In this document: piece after piece, positions 50,659 through 63,690 of the stretch | How positions within the stretch are numbered: the first letter of the stretch is position 1 | Layout of the letters: each line of letters starts with the position of its first letter | Source: Tillandsia leiboldiana | Lineage: Eukaryota; Streptophyta; Magnoliopsida; Poales; Bromeliaceae | Assembly: GCA_029204045.2 (NCBI GenBank) | Contig: CM055066.1 | Coordinates: 17,556,484-17,620,483, forward strand | DNA: 64,000 bases | Reading direction: 5' to 3' | The notes under the pieces: generated by a model | Databases searched by the model: none | Told to the model about the DNA's origin: nothing | What the model saw: the letters and a program-made list of their open reading frames with translations, nothing else | Position numbers and translations under genes: made by a program

Positions 50659-53600
50659 TGTGAAGACCCGGATATTTGTGGTCATTACAGCGTGATCGAC
50701 AGCTTTTGGAGGCCTATTTCTGTGGATAGTGTTGGTTGCACGCAAATCGGACCCGAGAAACGGACTCAGTGCGAGAAATGAATCAAGATTGCTTAATGGG
50801 GCGTTTCGTCGAAAATTAGGAATGATTCTTGCAAAATGGACTTCGTATTTGGATTCAGTGCGGAAAAACGTTGAAAATCGGCTATTTGCATGTATTTTTC
50901 TGAGTCCGGACGCGCGAAAACGGGCAACCCGAAGTTTACAGTGTTTTCGGGTGCATGGTAGACTGGTGGACCGGAGGGGCTGCCACGTGGCGGCTCCCCA
51001 TTTGATCCGTATGCCACGTGGCAGGCGCGGAGGCGCGGTGCAGCGAGCCCGGCCCACGCAGCAGGCGCGGGCAGGCCGGGCAGGCGCAGGCAGAGGCGCG
51101 GGCGGCCTCGGGCGCGGGCGGATAAGGTCCCACCACGCGTCGCGCGCCCATTTGCGGGCGCGATCGCCCTGTCAGGGCGCGACGCGTGGCGTGCATCCGG
51201 TGGCTGGCGCGGGTGGCGCGGCCGCTGGATGGACGACGCGTGGCGGCCCGGCGGCACAGTGCCGGGCCGGCCCGTTACTGTAGCAGCAGGGGGAGGATTT
51301 CCAGCAGCTTCTTCTTCAGGTTTTTTTAAATCATCCTCCATTTTAGACCTTTTGGAGGGTCTTTCTCAGTGGAGATTTTTACCAGAGCTTCATCAACAAG
51401 TCTTCTACAAATTAGATTTTTTGAGGATTTTTGGAGGCCATTTGGATCATCTTCTCCACCAACATTTGAGGACATCACCATTGCTGCCTTATAGCCCTCT
51501 CCGTCGCATTTCAGTGCAAAAATTCCCATGGACTGATTTCTTGGAATTTTGAGCTCATTTTTTGTTCTACGTTTTCACAAGAGGTAAGGCTACAATCTTT
51601 GTATTCAACTCTCCCCTCAGATCCCATGTGTTTACAGAGTTTTAAGGTCATCTTTGGGACCCTTCATTTCAGTCTGGAATCCTGAACAGTCCTCAGTATG
51701 TTGGCTTTGCTGAATTGTAGGAGTGGAATTTTTGGATGATTTTTGTGGGGAAATTTCTAGGACTCGAAGATCTACAATATTAGTACATATCATTTTCCCC
51801 AGATCTGAGTTTATATTAGGGTTTATGCATGATCTTTGGAGCACCTTGCTGCTTTCGTGTACAGATGGAACTTGGTGGATAGTTCAAAGTGTTTATGGGT
51901 TTTCTCCTTCATTCGAGCATGTAATTTGGAGTTCTTTGGCTCAATTTGTATCTACTCTCGACAAGAAATCCAATGGTACCTCTCTTGCAGGATTTGGAGC
52001 ACGTTTGATTAGGTAACTTTAATGATCTTTCCAAGTGCTATTATATGGATTACTGCAGTCCCTGTTTTAGTTTTGATTTGAGCAATGCACCTTGGAATGC
52101 AGATAACTTTGTGGATATAAGGTCTTTTTCTGAAATTCAAGTTAGTACTTCTTCTTAACTTCAATGTGAGCAAATTCTCTTTTATGATCTGTGGATAAAT
52201 CCCTTTGGAAAAGCCTCTATTTAAGCTTGGAATGCTAGCAAGTTTATGTTAGCAATTTTGGACAGCATTGTGATTGTTTGCTTCAATTGAATGTTAAGGG
52301 AAATTAATGGTGGATTTTGAGGACTTGAAGATGTTTGTATGGAGCTGGACATCTTTATTTTACTTCTAGGAACTTCATCTTGACGTATTTGGGGCTGCAC
52401 CTACATTTTCTTTAACTTAATTTAAATTGCTGAAATTCTGGAATTTGATTGCGCGGTGTGCATTGTTTCAGTGATTGTGCCCAATCCGTGAGGCGGATTT
52501 GGATGATTTTCATGGCATCGGACTTCTGAGAGGATAAGGATTACTCACACCAAAATTCAGCCAGATCAGGCATCAGATCGTCCAGTTTCAGGTGGGTGGC
52601 CTTGTCTCCAACTTTTATGGACTGAACAGTAATTCTACTGATGTAGGATCATGCATGTTAGAGTATTTCTTGTGTAGCATGCTAGATTGTAGGAATTGTT
52701 ATTTCCTCTATTATCTGAGATTCTTGTGACCTCCTTGTTCTCTATCATCTGTTAATGATAGTTATCTTGGAACTTGACCTAGCACCCTCGTCATATATTG
52801 CATTTGTAACCAGACCAGTAGAAAACCCTCACTTGGGCTAGGGTTATTTATGTTTAGACATCCACACTTTATGTTTCATTCCTTGACTTAGTGTTTTCCT
52901 CGCCCGGGTACTGGGCCGAGCGGTCGGGACTTCTTTTTAGTGTGGGATGCATTTGCACTCGTGCTTGGGAGCAGAGTGGAGTCTGGTAGATGTAGTGGAT
53001 GGCTTGTCTGTACCGGGAACCGTTTGGGGGTAAACGGTGGTCCCGGGAGGTCTTGTTTTCCCCTGTTTGGGTTGTCGCCACTGTGTTAGCGGCAGTAGTT
53101 TACTAGTGTTAGCCGGACCTAGAACCCAGAACCTTTTTCAACATACACATGATTTTAGTCTACCAATGTTTTCTTCCAAGCATCGAAGGGCCGCTGGAGT
53201 CTGTTCTTGTTTGATTGGACAAAGGCATCAGCCCTTCGGGGTTTGGGTAAAACACTTGTTTCTAACTGTTTTTCTAAAAAGAATTAAAAATCATTAAAAA
53301 TGGATTTCTCCACAAAAACAAGATAGCTTTTCAAAAAGGGTACTACTTTTAATCCTCACCCTGTGTGGTTGATTGAAAATGGTTTTCAAAAACAAATGGC
53401 ACCTTTTTCCTGTAAATCTCACCACTCGAAAGGATTCGAGTGGTCTGGGTTCTAGGGGCCGTTCCTTTGTCGGGACGAAAGCCACGGGGGCCGAGCCTGG
53501 AACCTGTTCTTGTTTGATAGGGTTGTAGGTGTAGGTCTCCCGAAACTTTCGGGCCCTGTAGGTGTCTTCTGCGTGTTGTACTGTGATTATTGCTTTCCCG

Positions 53601-54420
53601 AACTATAAGGGGATCGGGAACTTCGATTGGCGGAGCCTAGAGTCTGTTCTTGTTTGATAGGGTTCTTAGCACCGGTTTATCGGGTTTCCGAACCCTTATG
53701 GTGTCGGTCTTTCCTGTGAGTTTAGTGTTCTGTTGTGGGAGCCGTCTGGTGGACGGTGGCCCCGGCTGTGTGGTTTTCTAGCTTGTGAGTGAGCGTTGGT
53801 GTTGTTAGTCGATCTTGTTGATCGTGGTTTGGACTATAGCCTGCATGAGCCATATTGAGCTCGACAGAGATACGCGGATACTTTCCTCGGTGGGGTCGTA
53901 CCCCTCGAGTGCCACTCCGGAGTTGGGCCTGTTACTTGCTATCGCGACTTGTCGACGCCGTCCCTCTGACTGGGCCAGTTAGTGGCAGTCACGGACACCC
54001 TACGGTAGACCCGTCCTGTTGAGGATGTGCGGCAGTAGGTGGGCGCAGGTTTGACTGGACCCTATGCGGCAGTCAGTGTAGATTGGGTGACTGTACTTTG
54101 GGAGTTAGTAGATGCATCATGTTTCCATCTGTTCCACTTTTTGAGCATCTAGATAGAGGCATAGTAGCTGTAGAGTTACTTTTCCAGCCCTTTCATTTCA
54201 GTATTATATTGTTACTTTATGCCTCTAGTAGACTTGTGGGCAGACCGTTGGGCTTGTTGACGGCACCCACTGAGAACTACTGTGGGAAGTAGTTCTCACA
54301 CCCGTCGTGGTGTTTTTCCCCAGGGACTTCTTCTCCTGTTCCTGTTGCTCCAGTTGCTGTTTCTTCTGACCGAGGCGAGGGAGTCGCGAGCTAGTTCCTT
54401 ACCCGTCGTTGGAGTGTAGC
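50659..54420 (+). mobile_element. X 3' LTR, interrupted by E3
   Basis: TGTGAAGACCCGG start; collinear with 28868-30582 plus 42178-43971. It contains the site where the Sirevirus inserted in the other LTR, here uninterrupted (GAACAGTAATTCTACTG, 52624-52640). It carries an extra 221 bp (51579-51799) with intron-like ends. The last ~415 bp are displaced beyond the E3 insertion at 54420 (left flank GTAGC). Confidence 0.87.
51579..51802 (+). other. Intron-like segment present only in the X 3' LTR
   Basis: AAGAG|GTAAGG (GT at 51584) and TTTTCCCCAG (AG at 51801-51802) bound 219 bp with U-rich sequence before the AG. The X 5' LTR lacks 51579-51799 (joined at 29750/29751), which is 5 bp before the donor and 3 bp before the acceptor, so it is not an exact splice product. 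Confidence 0.5.
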
Positions 54421-54581
54421 TGTCACGCCCCGGGGTCGAAACTGCGACCCGGGCCCGCCAAACAGATCCGCCACCTATGCCAACCCGCATAGGCGAAGCG
54501 TCCTACCTGCAAGAAAAGTACTATAGCTAAACAGATATCAGAGCTATAAATGAAAATCTGCTGTAACTAAAATCAATCACT

Positions 54582-57500
54582 GTACAACTGGAAATGAAAC
54601 AACACCGTCTGCCTCCCAAAAATAATAATAATACAATATCCTCAAGTACAAGCTCTAAACCCAACCGGGAGGTAACCCCAATATATACAACAGTGTACAG
54701 TCTCTCAATACAAAATATCCTCACTACAATAGTCTCTCAATACAAAATAACCTCACTACAATAGTCTCTCAAAAGAGGAAAAAGAAACAACTAAACTACA
54801 GATGATCTCCTCTGAAGGGTACCGCTACTCTCCAACGACGGGTAGGGATCTAGCTCGCGACTCCCTCGCCTCGATCAACAACCGCAGAGTCGGCAACACC
54901 CGCAAGACTCTGCAAAACAAAGGAGAGGAGAGAAAGAGGGGGGGAAAACCCCCAAAGGGTGTGAGAACTACTCCAAAAAGGGAGTTCTCAGTGGGTACCA
55001 CCGCCAGACCCGACGGTCTGCCCACCAAGTCCTCAAGAGACAAAAACTAACCCAAGTCATAAGACTGAAATGAGTACGTTGGAGACTATCAACAGCTACC
55101 CTGCCCCTAACTAAAGGCTAAAAGGGGAAGAACCAAAACAGCGGTATGCAACCACTAGCACATGAAGTGCACCATCGACCCAATCGAGCTGACTGCCACA
55201 CCTGGTCCAGTCAAACCTGCGCCCACCTACAACCACCTCCCGCTGCCGGGCAGGAATTACGTAGGGTGTCCAAACGGACTAACTCGCTATCGAGTAGAGG
55301 ATCATGCAGGCTATGGTCAAAATCCACGCTCTCTCTCAGAACGGATAGAATCATGATGCTCAACCTCTCACACAGCGGTAAAAGTACTCGCAACAACACG
55401 GGACAACCGTCAACCAGACGGCTCTCAACAATACAAGCACTGATCTAAACTCAACTACCAGTCTGCACTCGGCCCCCAGGCACGAGTGTAACAATAAAAG
55501 TATTTGACCGAAATAAACTCAATCGAATGAACCGGTATAAAACCCGGTACTTACTGCCTGCTCTGTCACCAATCTCTCGAACTCAGCATATCCACTGTCC
55601 AAATGACCGGAACCCAACACGGTCTGACCGGCACCCGACACGGTCTGACCGGAACCCAACACGGTCTGACCGGAACCCAACACGGTCTGAAGCCTACTCC
55701 GGAGCGGCACTCGAGGGAAGCTACCCACACGAGTAAAGCATCTCTGTCATCAACATCATCAGTATCACGAAACAGCAGGACTTGATCATTAATCTGATCA
55801 AAGTGGGAATACTCAACCACCAAGGAAAGTCCCGACCTCAATCGGATGCAACTGAACGATAAGTGGGAAACTCCATCCACTAGAGAAAACCGACACCCAA
55901 ATCTGGTGCATAGAGAAACATCCGGTCAACCGCCTAATATCCGCGGTTGCCGCAAAGCCCCACAACTAAATCAACCTGCCCAGACACGATGTCCCGACTA
56001 CACTACCCAGACCCCCTGCTCGAACCCGAGCAACACTGACCACCTGACTAACAAGAAGGAGAAAGGAAAAGCATGGTTTCTCCTAAGTCAAGTTCCAATA
56101 AGTAGTGCAGCAGTAAAAGATGGCCTAACTACATGACCATACAAGCATGCAAATGTCCTCAAGGAAATAAAAGGGGGGGGTAAAGCATAATAATAGTTCC
56201 ATTAGGAATAAACAACATGCCGGAATCCCAAAACTAGACCTGTCCACAACTCAGGGTTCATTAATAGAATGATCATAATAACTCCTCAGAGTACAAATCC
56301 GCACATAGCTACGAAATCCTGTCCCAAAGCATAATCCCACCACAAGAAAGGCTATGTGCTAACATGGCATGTTACATAATCTCATAGGGTAACATTATCC
56401 TAGGTAAGCTTACACTAGTCATCACATAGATGTCCAAGTCATGCAAGTCCTCAGTATACCTCATAATACTATTCTTGCAATCATTTATACCAATATCATT
56501 AACAAGCTTACCTACTTACCAACATAACCCATGTACCCTACACATGCATGCATCAGTCATAGAGGGGTGACATCCCCACAAGTGGACTTATATTTGCCAC
56601 AGCATAAACATTGCCTTAAACAATTACTGATAACAAGCTTACCCACCTGAAGTGCTTAAACCAAGGCAAACCTGAAGTCGGTGAAGTGGGTAGACGCCCC
56701 GGGTCCAAAATCTGCCAACATAACACCATCTGTACAAGTCGCGCAAGCCTCGGCTTCAAACAGCTGAAAACACCCCTGAGTACAACAATAAGGCTTAACA
56801 TTACACTTTTATTCCAAAATTAACCAAACATACACAATCTGAAAATCAGTCCCAAAGCCGTGCCTATTTCACCTGCTGCAAGTGCCCAGAAAAATCTAAT
56901 AAAAATACCACAGCAATCCTCGCGTCGATACCTTCGAAACGAGTACAACTGGAAATGAAACAACACCGTCTGCCTCCCAAAAATAATAATAATACAATAT
57001 CCTCAAGTACAAGCTCTAAACCCAACCGGGAGGTAACCCCAATATATACAACAGTGTACAGTCTCTCAATACAAAATATCCTCACTACAATAGTCTCTCA
57101 ATACAAAATAACCTCACTACAATAGTCTCTCAAAAGAGGAAAAAGAAACAACTAAACTACAGATGATCTCCTCTGAAGGGTACCGCTACTCTCCAACGAC
57201 GGGTAGGGATCTAGCTCGCGACTCCCTCGCCTCGATCAACAACCGCAGAGTCGGCAACACCCGCAAGACTATGCAAAACAAAGGAGAGGAGAGAAAGATG
57301 GGGGGAAAACCCCCAAAGGGTGTGAGAACTACTCCAAAAAGGGAGTTCTCAGTGGGTACCACCGCCAGACCCGACGGTCTGCCCACCAAGTCCTCAAGAG
57401 ACAAAAACTAACCCAAGTCATAAGACTGAAATGAGTACGTTGGAGACTATCAACAGCTACCCTGCCCCTAACTAAAGGCTAAAAGGGGAAGAACCAAAAC

Positions 57501-59299
57501 AGTGGTATGCAACCACTAGCACATGAAGTGCACCATCGACCCAATCGAGCTGACTGCCACACCTGGTCCAGTCAAACCTGCGCCCACCTACAACCACCTC
57601 CCGCTGCCGGGCAGGAATTACGTAGGGTGTCCAAACGGACTAACTCGCTATCGAGTAGAGGATCATGCAGGCTATGGTCAAAATCCACGCTCTCTCTCAG
57701 AACGGATAGAATCATGATGCTCAACCTCTCACACAGCGGTCAAAGTACTCGCAACAACACGGGACCACCGTCAACCAGACGGCTCTCAACAATACAAGCA
57801 CTGATCTAAACTCAACTACCAGTCTGCACTCGGCCCCCAGGCACGAGTGTAACAATAAAAGTATTTGACCGAAATAAACTCAATCGAATGAACCGGTATA
57901 AAACCCGGTACTGCCTGCTCTGTCACCAATCTCTCGAACTCAGCATATCCACTGTCCAAATGACCGGAACCCAACACGGTCTGACCGGCACCCGACACGG
58001 TCTGGCCGGAACCCAACACGGTCTGACCGGAACCCAACACGGTCTGAAGCCTACTCCGGAGCGGCACTCGAGGGGAGCTACCCACACGAGTAAAGCATCT
58101 CTGTCATCAACATCATCAGTATCACGAAACAGCAAGACTTGATCATTAATCTGATCAAAGTGGGAATACTCAACCACCAAGGAAAGACCCGACCTCAATC
58201 GGATGCAACTGAACGATAAGTGGGAAACTCCATCCACTAGAGAAAACCGACACCCAAATCTGGTGCATAGAGAAACATCCGGTCAACCGCCTAATATCCG
58301 CGGTTGCCGCAAAGCCCCACAACTAAATCAACCTGCCCAGACACGATGTCCCGACTACACTACCCAGACCCCCTGCTCGAACCCGAGCAACACTGACCAC
58401 CTGACTAACAAGAAGGAGAAAGGAAAAGCATGGTTTCTCCTAAGTCAAGTTCCAATAAGTAGTGCAGCAGTAAAAGATGGCCTAACTACATGACCATACA
58501 AGCATGCAAATGTCCTCAAGGAAATAAAAGGGGGGGGTAAAGCATAATAATAGTTCCATTAGGAATAAACAACATGCCGGAATCCCAAAACTAGACCTGT
58601 CCACAACTCAGGGTTCATTAATAGAATGATCATAATAACTCCTCAGAGTACAAATCCGCACATAGCTACGAAATCCTGTCCCAAAGCATAATCCCACCAC
58701 AAGAAAGGCTATGTGCTAACATGGCATGTTACATAATCTCATAGGGTAACATTATCCTAGGTAAGCTTACACTAGTCATCACATAGATGTCCAAGTCATG
58801 CAAGTCCTCAGTATACCTCATAATACTATTCTTGCAATCATTTATACCAATATCATTAACAAGCTTACCTACTTACCAACATAACCCATGTACTCTACAC
58901 ATGCATGCATCAGTCATAGAGGGGTGACATCCCCACAAGTGGACTTATATTTGCCACAGCATAAACATTGCCTTAAACAATTACTGATAACAAGCTTACC
59001 CACCTGAAGTGCTTAAACCAAGGCAAACCTGAAGTCGGTGAAGTGGGTAGACGCCCCGGGTCCAAAATCTGCCAACATAACACCATCTGTACAAGTCGCG
59101 CAAGCCTCGGCTTCAAACAGCTGAAAACACCCCTGAGTACAACAATAAGGCTTAACCTTACACTTTTATTCCAAAATTAACCAAACATACACAATCTGAA
59201 AATCAGTCCCAAAGATGTGCCTATTTCACCTGCTGCAAGTGCCCAGAAAAATCCAATAAAAATACCACAGCAATCCTCGCGTCGATACCTTCGAAACGA
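54582..59299 (-). repeat. 2.36-kb tandem duplication inside the E3 LTR
   Basis: Copy 1 is 54582-56942 (2361 bp) and copy 2 is 56943-59299 (2357 bp), with about 15 substitutions and a 4-bp deletion (TACT at ~55550, lost in copy 2) seen by eye. The breakpoint has the microhomology GTAC. Each copy contains the double stem-loop (54963-55025 and 57324-57386) and a four-fold 20-bp motif AACACGGTCTGACCGG (55610-55690 and 57965-58045). Confidence 0.93.
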
Positions 59300-59913
59300 G
59301 TACCAGCACGTCCAATTCCGAGCTTCCTACACTGAGAAACAATTCCGACAAGGGAACCACCTCGAATTAAACTACTCTCAAAAACTGTAGCAATCACTAC
59401 TGTTCACAGATATTCTTCACCTTCGAGATATATTCAGAAAATTCCAAGAAAATTTGGGCATATTCCTCGTGATGTGTAGATGCAAATCGCCTCTTGAATC
59501 GCCCCAATCCGATGCCTGTGCGCGAAGATATCACCAAAACACTGCGCCACTGTCCCAGAACTCCGCCCAGAAAAAGAGGTTACAAGATGATCCGAAAGAC
59601 CCATGAAAAGCTCGGAATGGGAAAGACCAGTAAACATGGGAAACATAGCCCTACCTGTGGTGAAGCCAACGGCGCAAGAATCACAGAAAAAGGTGCTCGG
59701 GGTAAGCCGGGGGAGTCCTCGCACCAAAACGCAACGAAGAAGACCACAAACGAACGAGCGTCGCGCCGCGCCGTAAAAATGGTAACCTCGGGATGCGTGC
59801 CGCTGAAAAATCTGGAAGTCTGCAGATGGATCCGTCCCAGGGAGATGAAGAAAACTCGTGAAGGTGGCACTGTGAAAGGAGGAACAGGGAGAAAGTTCTC
59901 TTCAGTTGAACTC

Positions 59914-59930
59914 GGCCCTTTTATACATTG
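59914..59930 (-). promoter_or_regulatory. E3 LTR TATA box
   Basis: Minus strand TGTATAAAAGGGCC, followed downstream on the minus strand by a GA/CT-rich leader and the donor-like CAG|GTAGGG near 59655. Counterpart of 13665-13675. Confidence 0.5.
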
Positions 59931-61879
59931 CAGGAAACAATTCACTTAATACCCATTTAGTCCCAATTTCCGGGCGCTGGGGGTTTTCGGGCGCGCACTG
60001 TAGCAGCCCGAAATCCCCGCGCGCGAACACTGTAGCCGCCCGAATCCATCCTGGGCCTCCACGTCGCCCGCCAAACAGGCGACAGCCGATCCCGCCGCAC
60101 GCGTCGCGCCGCGTGGCCACCCGCGGACGACGACACGTGGCACGCACCCGGTCAGCGCCCGCCTGCCGCGCCCACGTGCCCGCCTGACGCCGCCGCCTGC
60201 CACCCCTGCCGCGCACAGTTGACCAACCAATAGGTGAATGCCACGTGTCATGCCTCTGCCTAGTGAACCCGGTGCACGAAATCACGTGGACCGAACCAAT
60301 AGAAACCTGCCACGTGTCCAAGCCCGGTGCACCATAAACCATGAGCCATCCCGAATACTGCGTAGACCAATCGCCGTGAACCCACCTCTAGGATGATGCC
60401 ACGTGTCCACCCCCCGGTGCACCATGCGCTCCGCACTCTCCGTAGACCGCGCCCCGCGGACCGGCCCACTCCTGAGCCGCCACGCGTCCAGCCCCCGGTG
60501 CACGCCTGCCGCGTGGACCGGGCGGCCCGCGCCTCCGTCCGCCGCGCTGCCGGCGGCCGCTCCGCCGCTGCCGCCGCCGCCGGAAACACTGTTCCGGCGT
60601 GAACAGTGTCCGGTGCTCAAAAATGACAAGTGGGTAGTCCGTTTTAACCGTTTTCGCGCGCTGAATCCGAATTTGATGTCCATTTCGCCAAATTCCAACT
60701 CCAAAATTTGCCGAAGGCATCCGGAAAGGTAATCCTTGGTCCAAACTTCGCGCTGAGTCCAAATTTAATATCCACTTCGCGCGAAACCACTTCTAACGAT
60801 CCGACGGAGTCCAATGATCACCCACGTGATCCATTAAACACACTGAGCCCAACACTAATGTCCAATTGGGGCACAAATCCCACCAACACGCCACATAGGC
60901 CTCCGGGAGCTGTAGATGATCCAGTAATCTCGACGTGGGGATCCAGGTCCTCACATCCTCCCCCACTAAGAAAAGTTTTGTCCTCGAAACTAACTCAAAT
61001 CCCCCAAGGGTCCCACATACCACGGGTAGGTATCCATCAATAACGCCTCCAGCTCCCGAAACATCGCTCACTCCCCGTGATTACTTCCCAACAACAACAA
61101 CAACAAGTACGGCATGGCCCGACATGCGATTTTCTCATCTCTCGAGCCAGAAATCGCAACGGGCATCCCTCGTACTCCAACAATCACAGATCTCAGAAGG
61201 GGCAAGTCAATCACGGGCGAGGGATCCAAAAGCAAAACAATCCTGAGCTGAGACGTGAAACAACAGAGAGGCCCCATCAAGAGCCGGGGGAAACAGAATA
61301 ACCATCCGCGCAACACGCACTAAACCACCTCCTGGTGTCTACTCAACCAGGACCACCCGAAGTATACCCACAGATTCATCCCATGAGGAAAAAGATCCAA
61401 TAAGCTGGGGTCTTCACTCGGTTACTTCCGATCCAAAATCACCCGAGTGGCCTACTCAACCATGAGCTACCCTCAAAAGGGATCCTCAAGAGACACAATC
61501 TCAATCCACGGTTGGACACTCAACAAGCCAACATAACTCCAACAGATCCACGGGTCGAAAGGATGCCCTGACGGGGACCAAACCGTCAGTGAACGGGAGG
61601 GAAAACTGGCTCGAAAGGCGATCAAAATGCGGAGGCTCAAACTCGCGGTCAAAAATCCCAAATCAGCAACAACAATCCGCGAAAATCCCACTCAAGATGC
61701 TGAGTAATCAAAACTGATAGCCAAGCAGGCATGGCCTACGCCCAGGTATAACAATCCAAGCTGGAAATAAAGGACGTACTGAAAGGCTCAACTGTGGAAC
61801 CCAAGCTGCCTGCAAAACAGCGGTTCATCCTGCCCCAACACTCATAGGGTTGGACTAATGAAGTGTGGACCGAAGATCC

Positions 61880-62425
61880 ACCCACGGTAACTCTACCGCC
61901 ACAATGGGAGGCATCACTAAAACACACAGTTCCATCTCCCAACACAGGAAACACTTGCATTGGCGCTAATACCAGTCACATTAACCATTGGCCATGCTCT
62001 CTTGGCACCGCCAAGTCTAGAAGCTCCTCACCTCAAGAATGAAAGTTGGTCTCAGTCAACTTGAATAACATCCACTTGGTCGGGTTCCACCGCCGTCCCT
62101 ACGGCTCGAAAAAAAACGACCCAAGAAGGTATGCTTCTGCAGCTACATCTTGTACCTCAATAACTTGGCATACCGCTTCATCCACACGGGCATGGTAGCA
62201 CATCCACAAAGCGCTCCTCGTACTCCAAGTCACTCTGGGAGTAAATCAAAATATTCTCGGAAAACACCACTCCCAGTCCGTCCAAGTACAACTGGGACTT
62301 ACTATCCCTCAGATGTTGAAGTCCACAGGGCATTCGTCATTCCATTGGCCTCACTAACAACTCATAATGCCCCCACCGCGTCCAAAACGCCACCTAGGCG
62401 AAGTCCTCAGCTGTCTAACACCAAG
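61880..62425 (-). pseudogene. Decayed gypsy RT to RNase H (E3)
   Basis: Minus strand reads EDFA-stop-VAFWTRWGHYELLVRP (FRTRYGHYEF region), then DILIYSQSDLEYEERF (DDILIYS) and CFSDASHCGGRVTVG (RNase H start). The TAG at 62396-62394 is the same as in E1a and E1b; the conserved Tyr is TGG here. The linker between the thumb and RNase H is shortened as in E1a and E1b. Confidence 0.7.
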
Positions 62426-63311
62426 TGGGTACTCGCATCATACACCAACTGCCGGAGTACAACTCCATCATAAGGTCCTAGATACCATAAAAGGACCCTC
62501 ACATTCGTGTATCAACGATGTGGCATCACCACCGTATACCAACGGCGTGGCACTAGGTCAAACAGACCCCTCGATCCATCGGACCCTGCAACAGTGCCAA
62601 GGCTCTCTCTCTCAGCTCTACCGGCGATATCCAATGAGGTGCCGTCCAGGGGGGCGCGGTTCCTCGAACCACGTCAAACGCAATCTCTATCTCCCTAACC
62701 GGCGGCATTACCAACGACTAAGGTGAAATCACACCCGGGATCTCATGGGAAACAGAGATATCCATGAGTCCCGGTGCCGCCGTAAGCACCTCTCACTCTC
62801 CCGCTAAAACCAGAGTGCTCTAACAACCTCAACGAGCAAGCCTCCAATTGCCCGCCTTGCCGAAGATCAAAAGTCCTCTCTTGCCGCAGTCGAACATCCT
62901 GTGGCATAGTGCCCAACAATCTCTAGCATAAGGTCAAAACACCTAATTGCTATAATTTCCAATAATTCTGCCGGTAACTCGCGGTCTCGGCCGCACTGGA
63001 CATGATCCAAAAGCCTCCTCCACGTGCACAACAACAACAGGAACTTGTACCTCTAGTGCACGTGGTAACAAATCTGCCTCTAACCCATGTAAGAGTGGAA
63101 CATGCTCTAACTCCGACTACTGTGGTGAAATCCCACCTGCGACACTCAATCCACTACCGTGGCGCCCTCACACCGGGCGGCACAGATTCATCCGCTCAAA
63201 GCAAGTGGTTGTCGCTCAATCTGCCTGAAAATCAGGGCTATCACTAGGAAGCACGACCTCTGTCTCTGATCACATTGAGGCGACGAACAAGATCCTCCGC
63301 AGATAACAAAT

Positions 63312-63337
63312 CCACGCCATCGCTGCGCCACTCAAAT
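63312..63337 (-). other. Initiator tRNA-Met 5'-half-like segment (E3)
   Basis: Minus strand ATTTGAGTGGCGCAGCGATGGCGTGG; the GAGTGGCGCAGCG core is exact and the flanks have drifted. Same relative position as in E1a, E1b and X. Confidence 0.6.
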
Positions 63338-63409
63338 AAAATACCGACGTCGCCTTCGGGGTCCACCCGACCTCTGACATCTCGGGAATTCGTCATCCAA
63401 GAAAAGAAA

Positions 63410-63690
63410 ATTAGTCATGCCCCTGCCGGCCAATCTGTCCTCCATCATCCGGCGCCAAGCGCCAAAATCCTGAACTCACCTCTGGCGGCAGATCTCTGCC
63501 CAAAGGAACTGCAATGCCACGCTCCATACAAAATGCCTGCTCCAATGAGGCGTCTAAATCTACAATGGAGGGACCGAATAACAGAAAGGTGTCCTGGCGC
63601 AATCCACTCCCAGTCTCATATATCCTATGCGCCTCGTCCCTCGAATCTGGAGCGCGCAGTTCAACAACTGCATACACTCACAAGCACAAG
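63410..63690 (-). pseudogene. Decayed ORF of unknown function (E3 copy, most complete)
   Basis: About 90 codons without a stop: VVELRAPDSRDEAHRI, TGSGLRQDTF, DASLEQAFCMERGIAVPL, SSGFWRLAPDDGGQIGRQ. It keeps the CAG codon that is TAG in E1a, E1b and X, so it is closest to the ancestral frame. No known domain recognised; it may be a gag fragment. Confidence 0.5.

Larger units (their letters stand above)
28868..54420 (+). mobile_element. Element X: giant-LTR non-autonomous gypsy, with nested insertions
   Basis: 5' LTR 28868-30582 plus 42178-44385 (3.9 kb once the Sirevirus is removed), PBS 44393-44404, internal region 44386-46017 plus 50053-50658 (solo LTR removed), 3' LTR from 50659, interrupted at 54420 by E3. 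The two LTRs are very similar by eye, differing by small indels and a 221-bp segment (51579-51799) absent from the 5' LTR. Internal sequence is only about 2.2 kb without recognisable RT. Confidence 0.82.

Noticed and set aside
51579..51799. Precise intron loss through a spliced RNA intermediate
   Set aside because: The missing segment is offset 5 and 3 bp from the splice sites and is 221 rather than 219 bp, so an ordinary deletion cannot be excluded.
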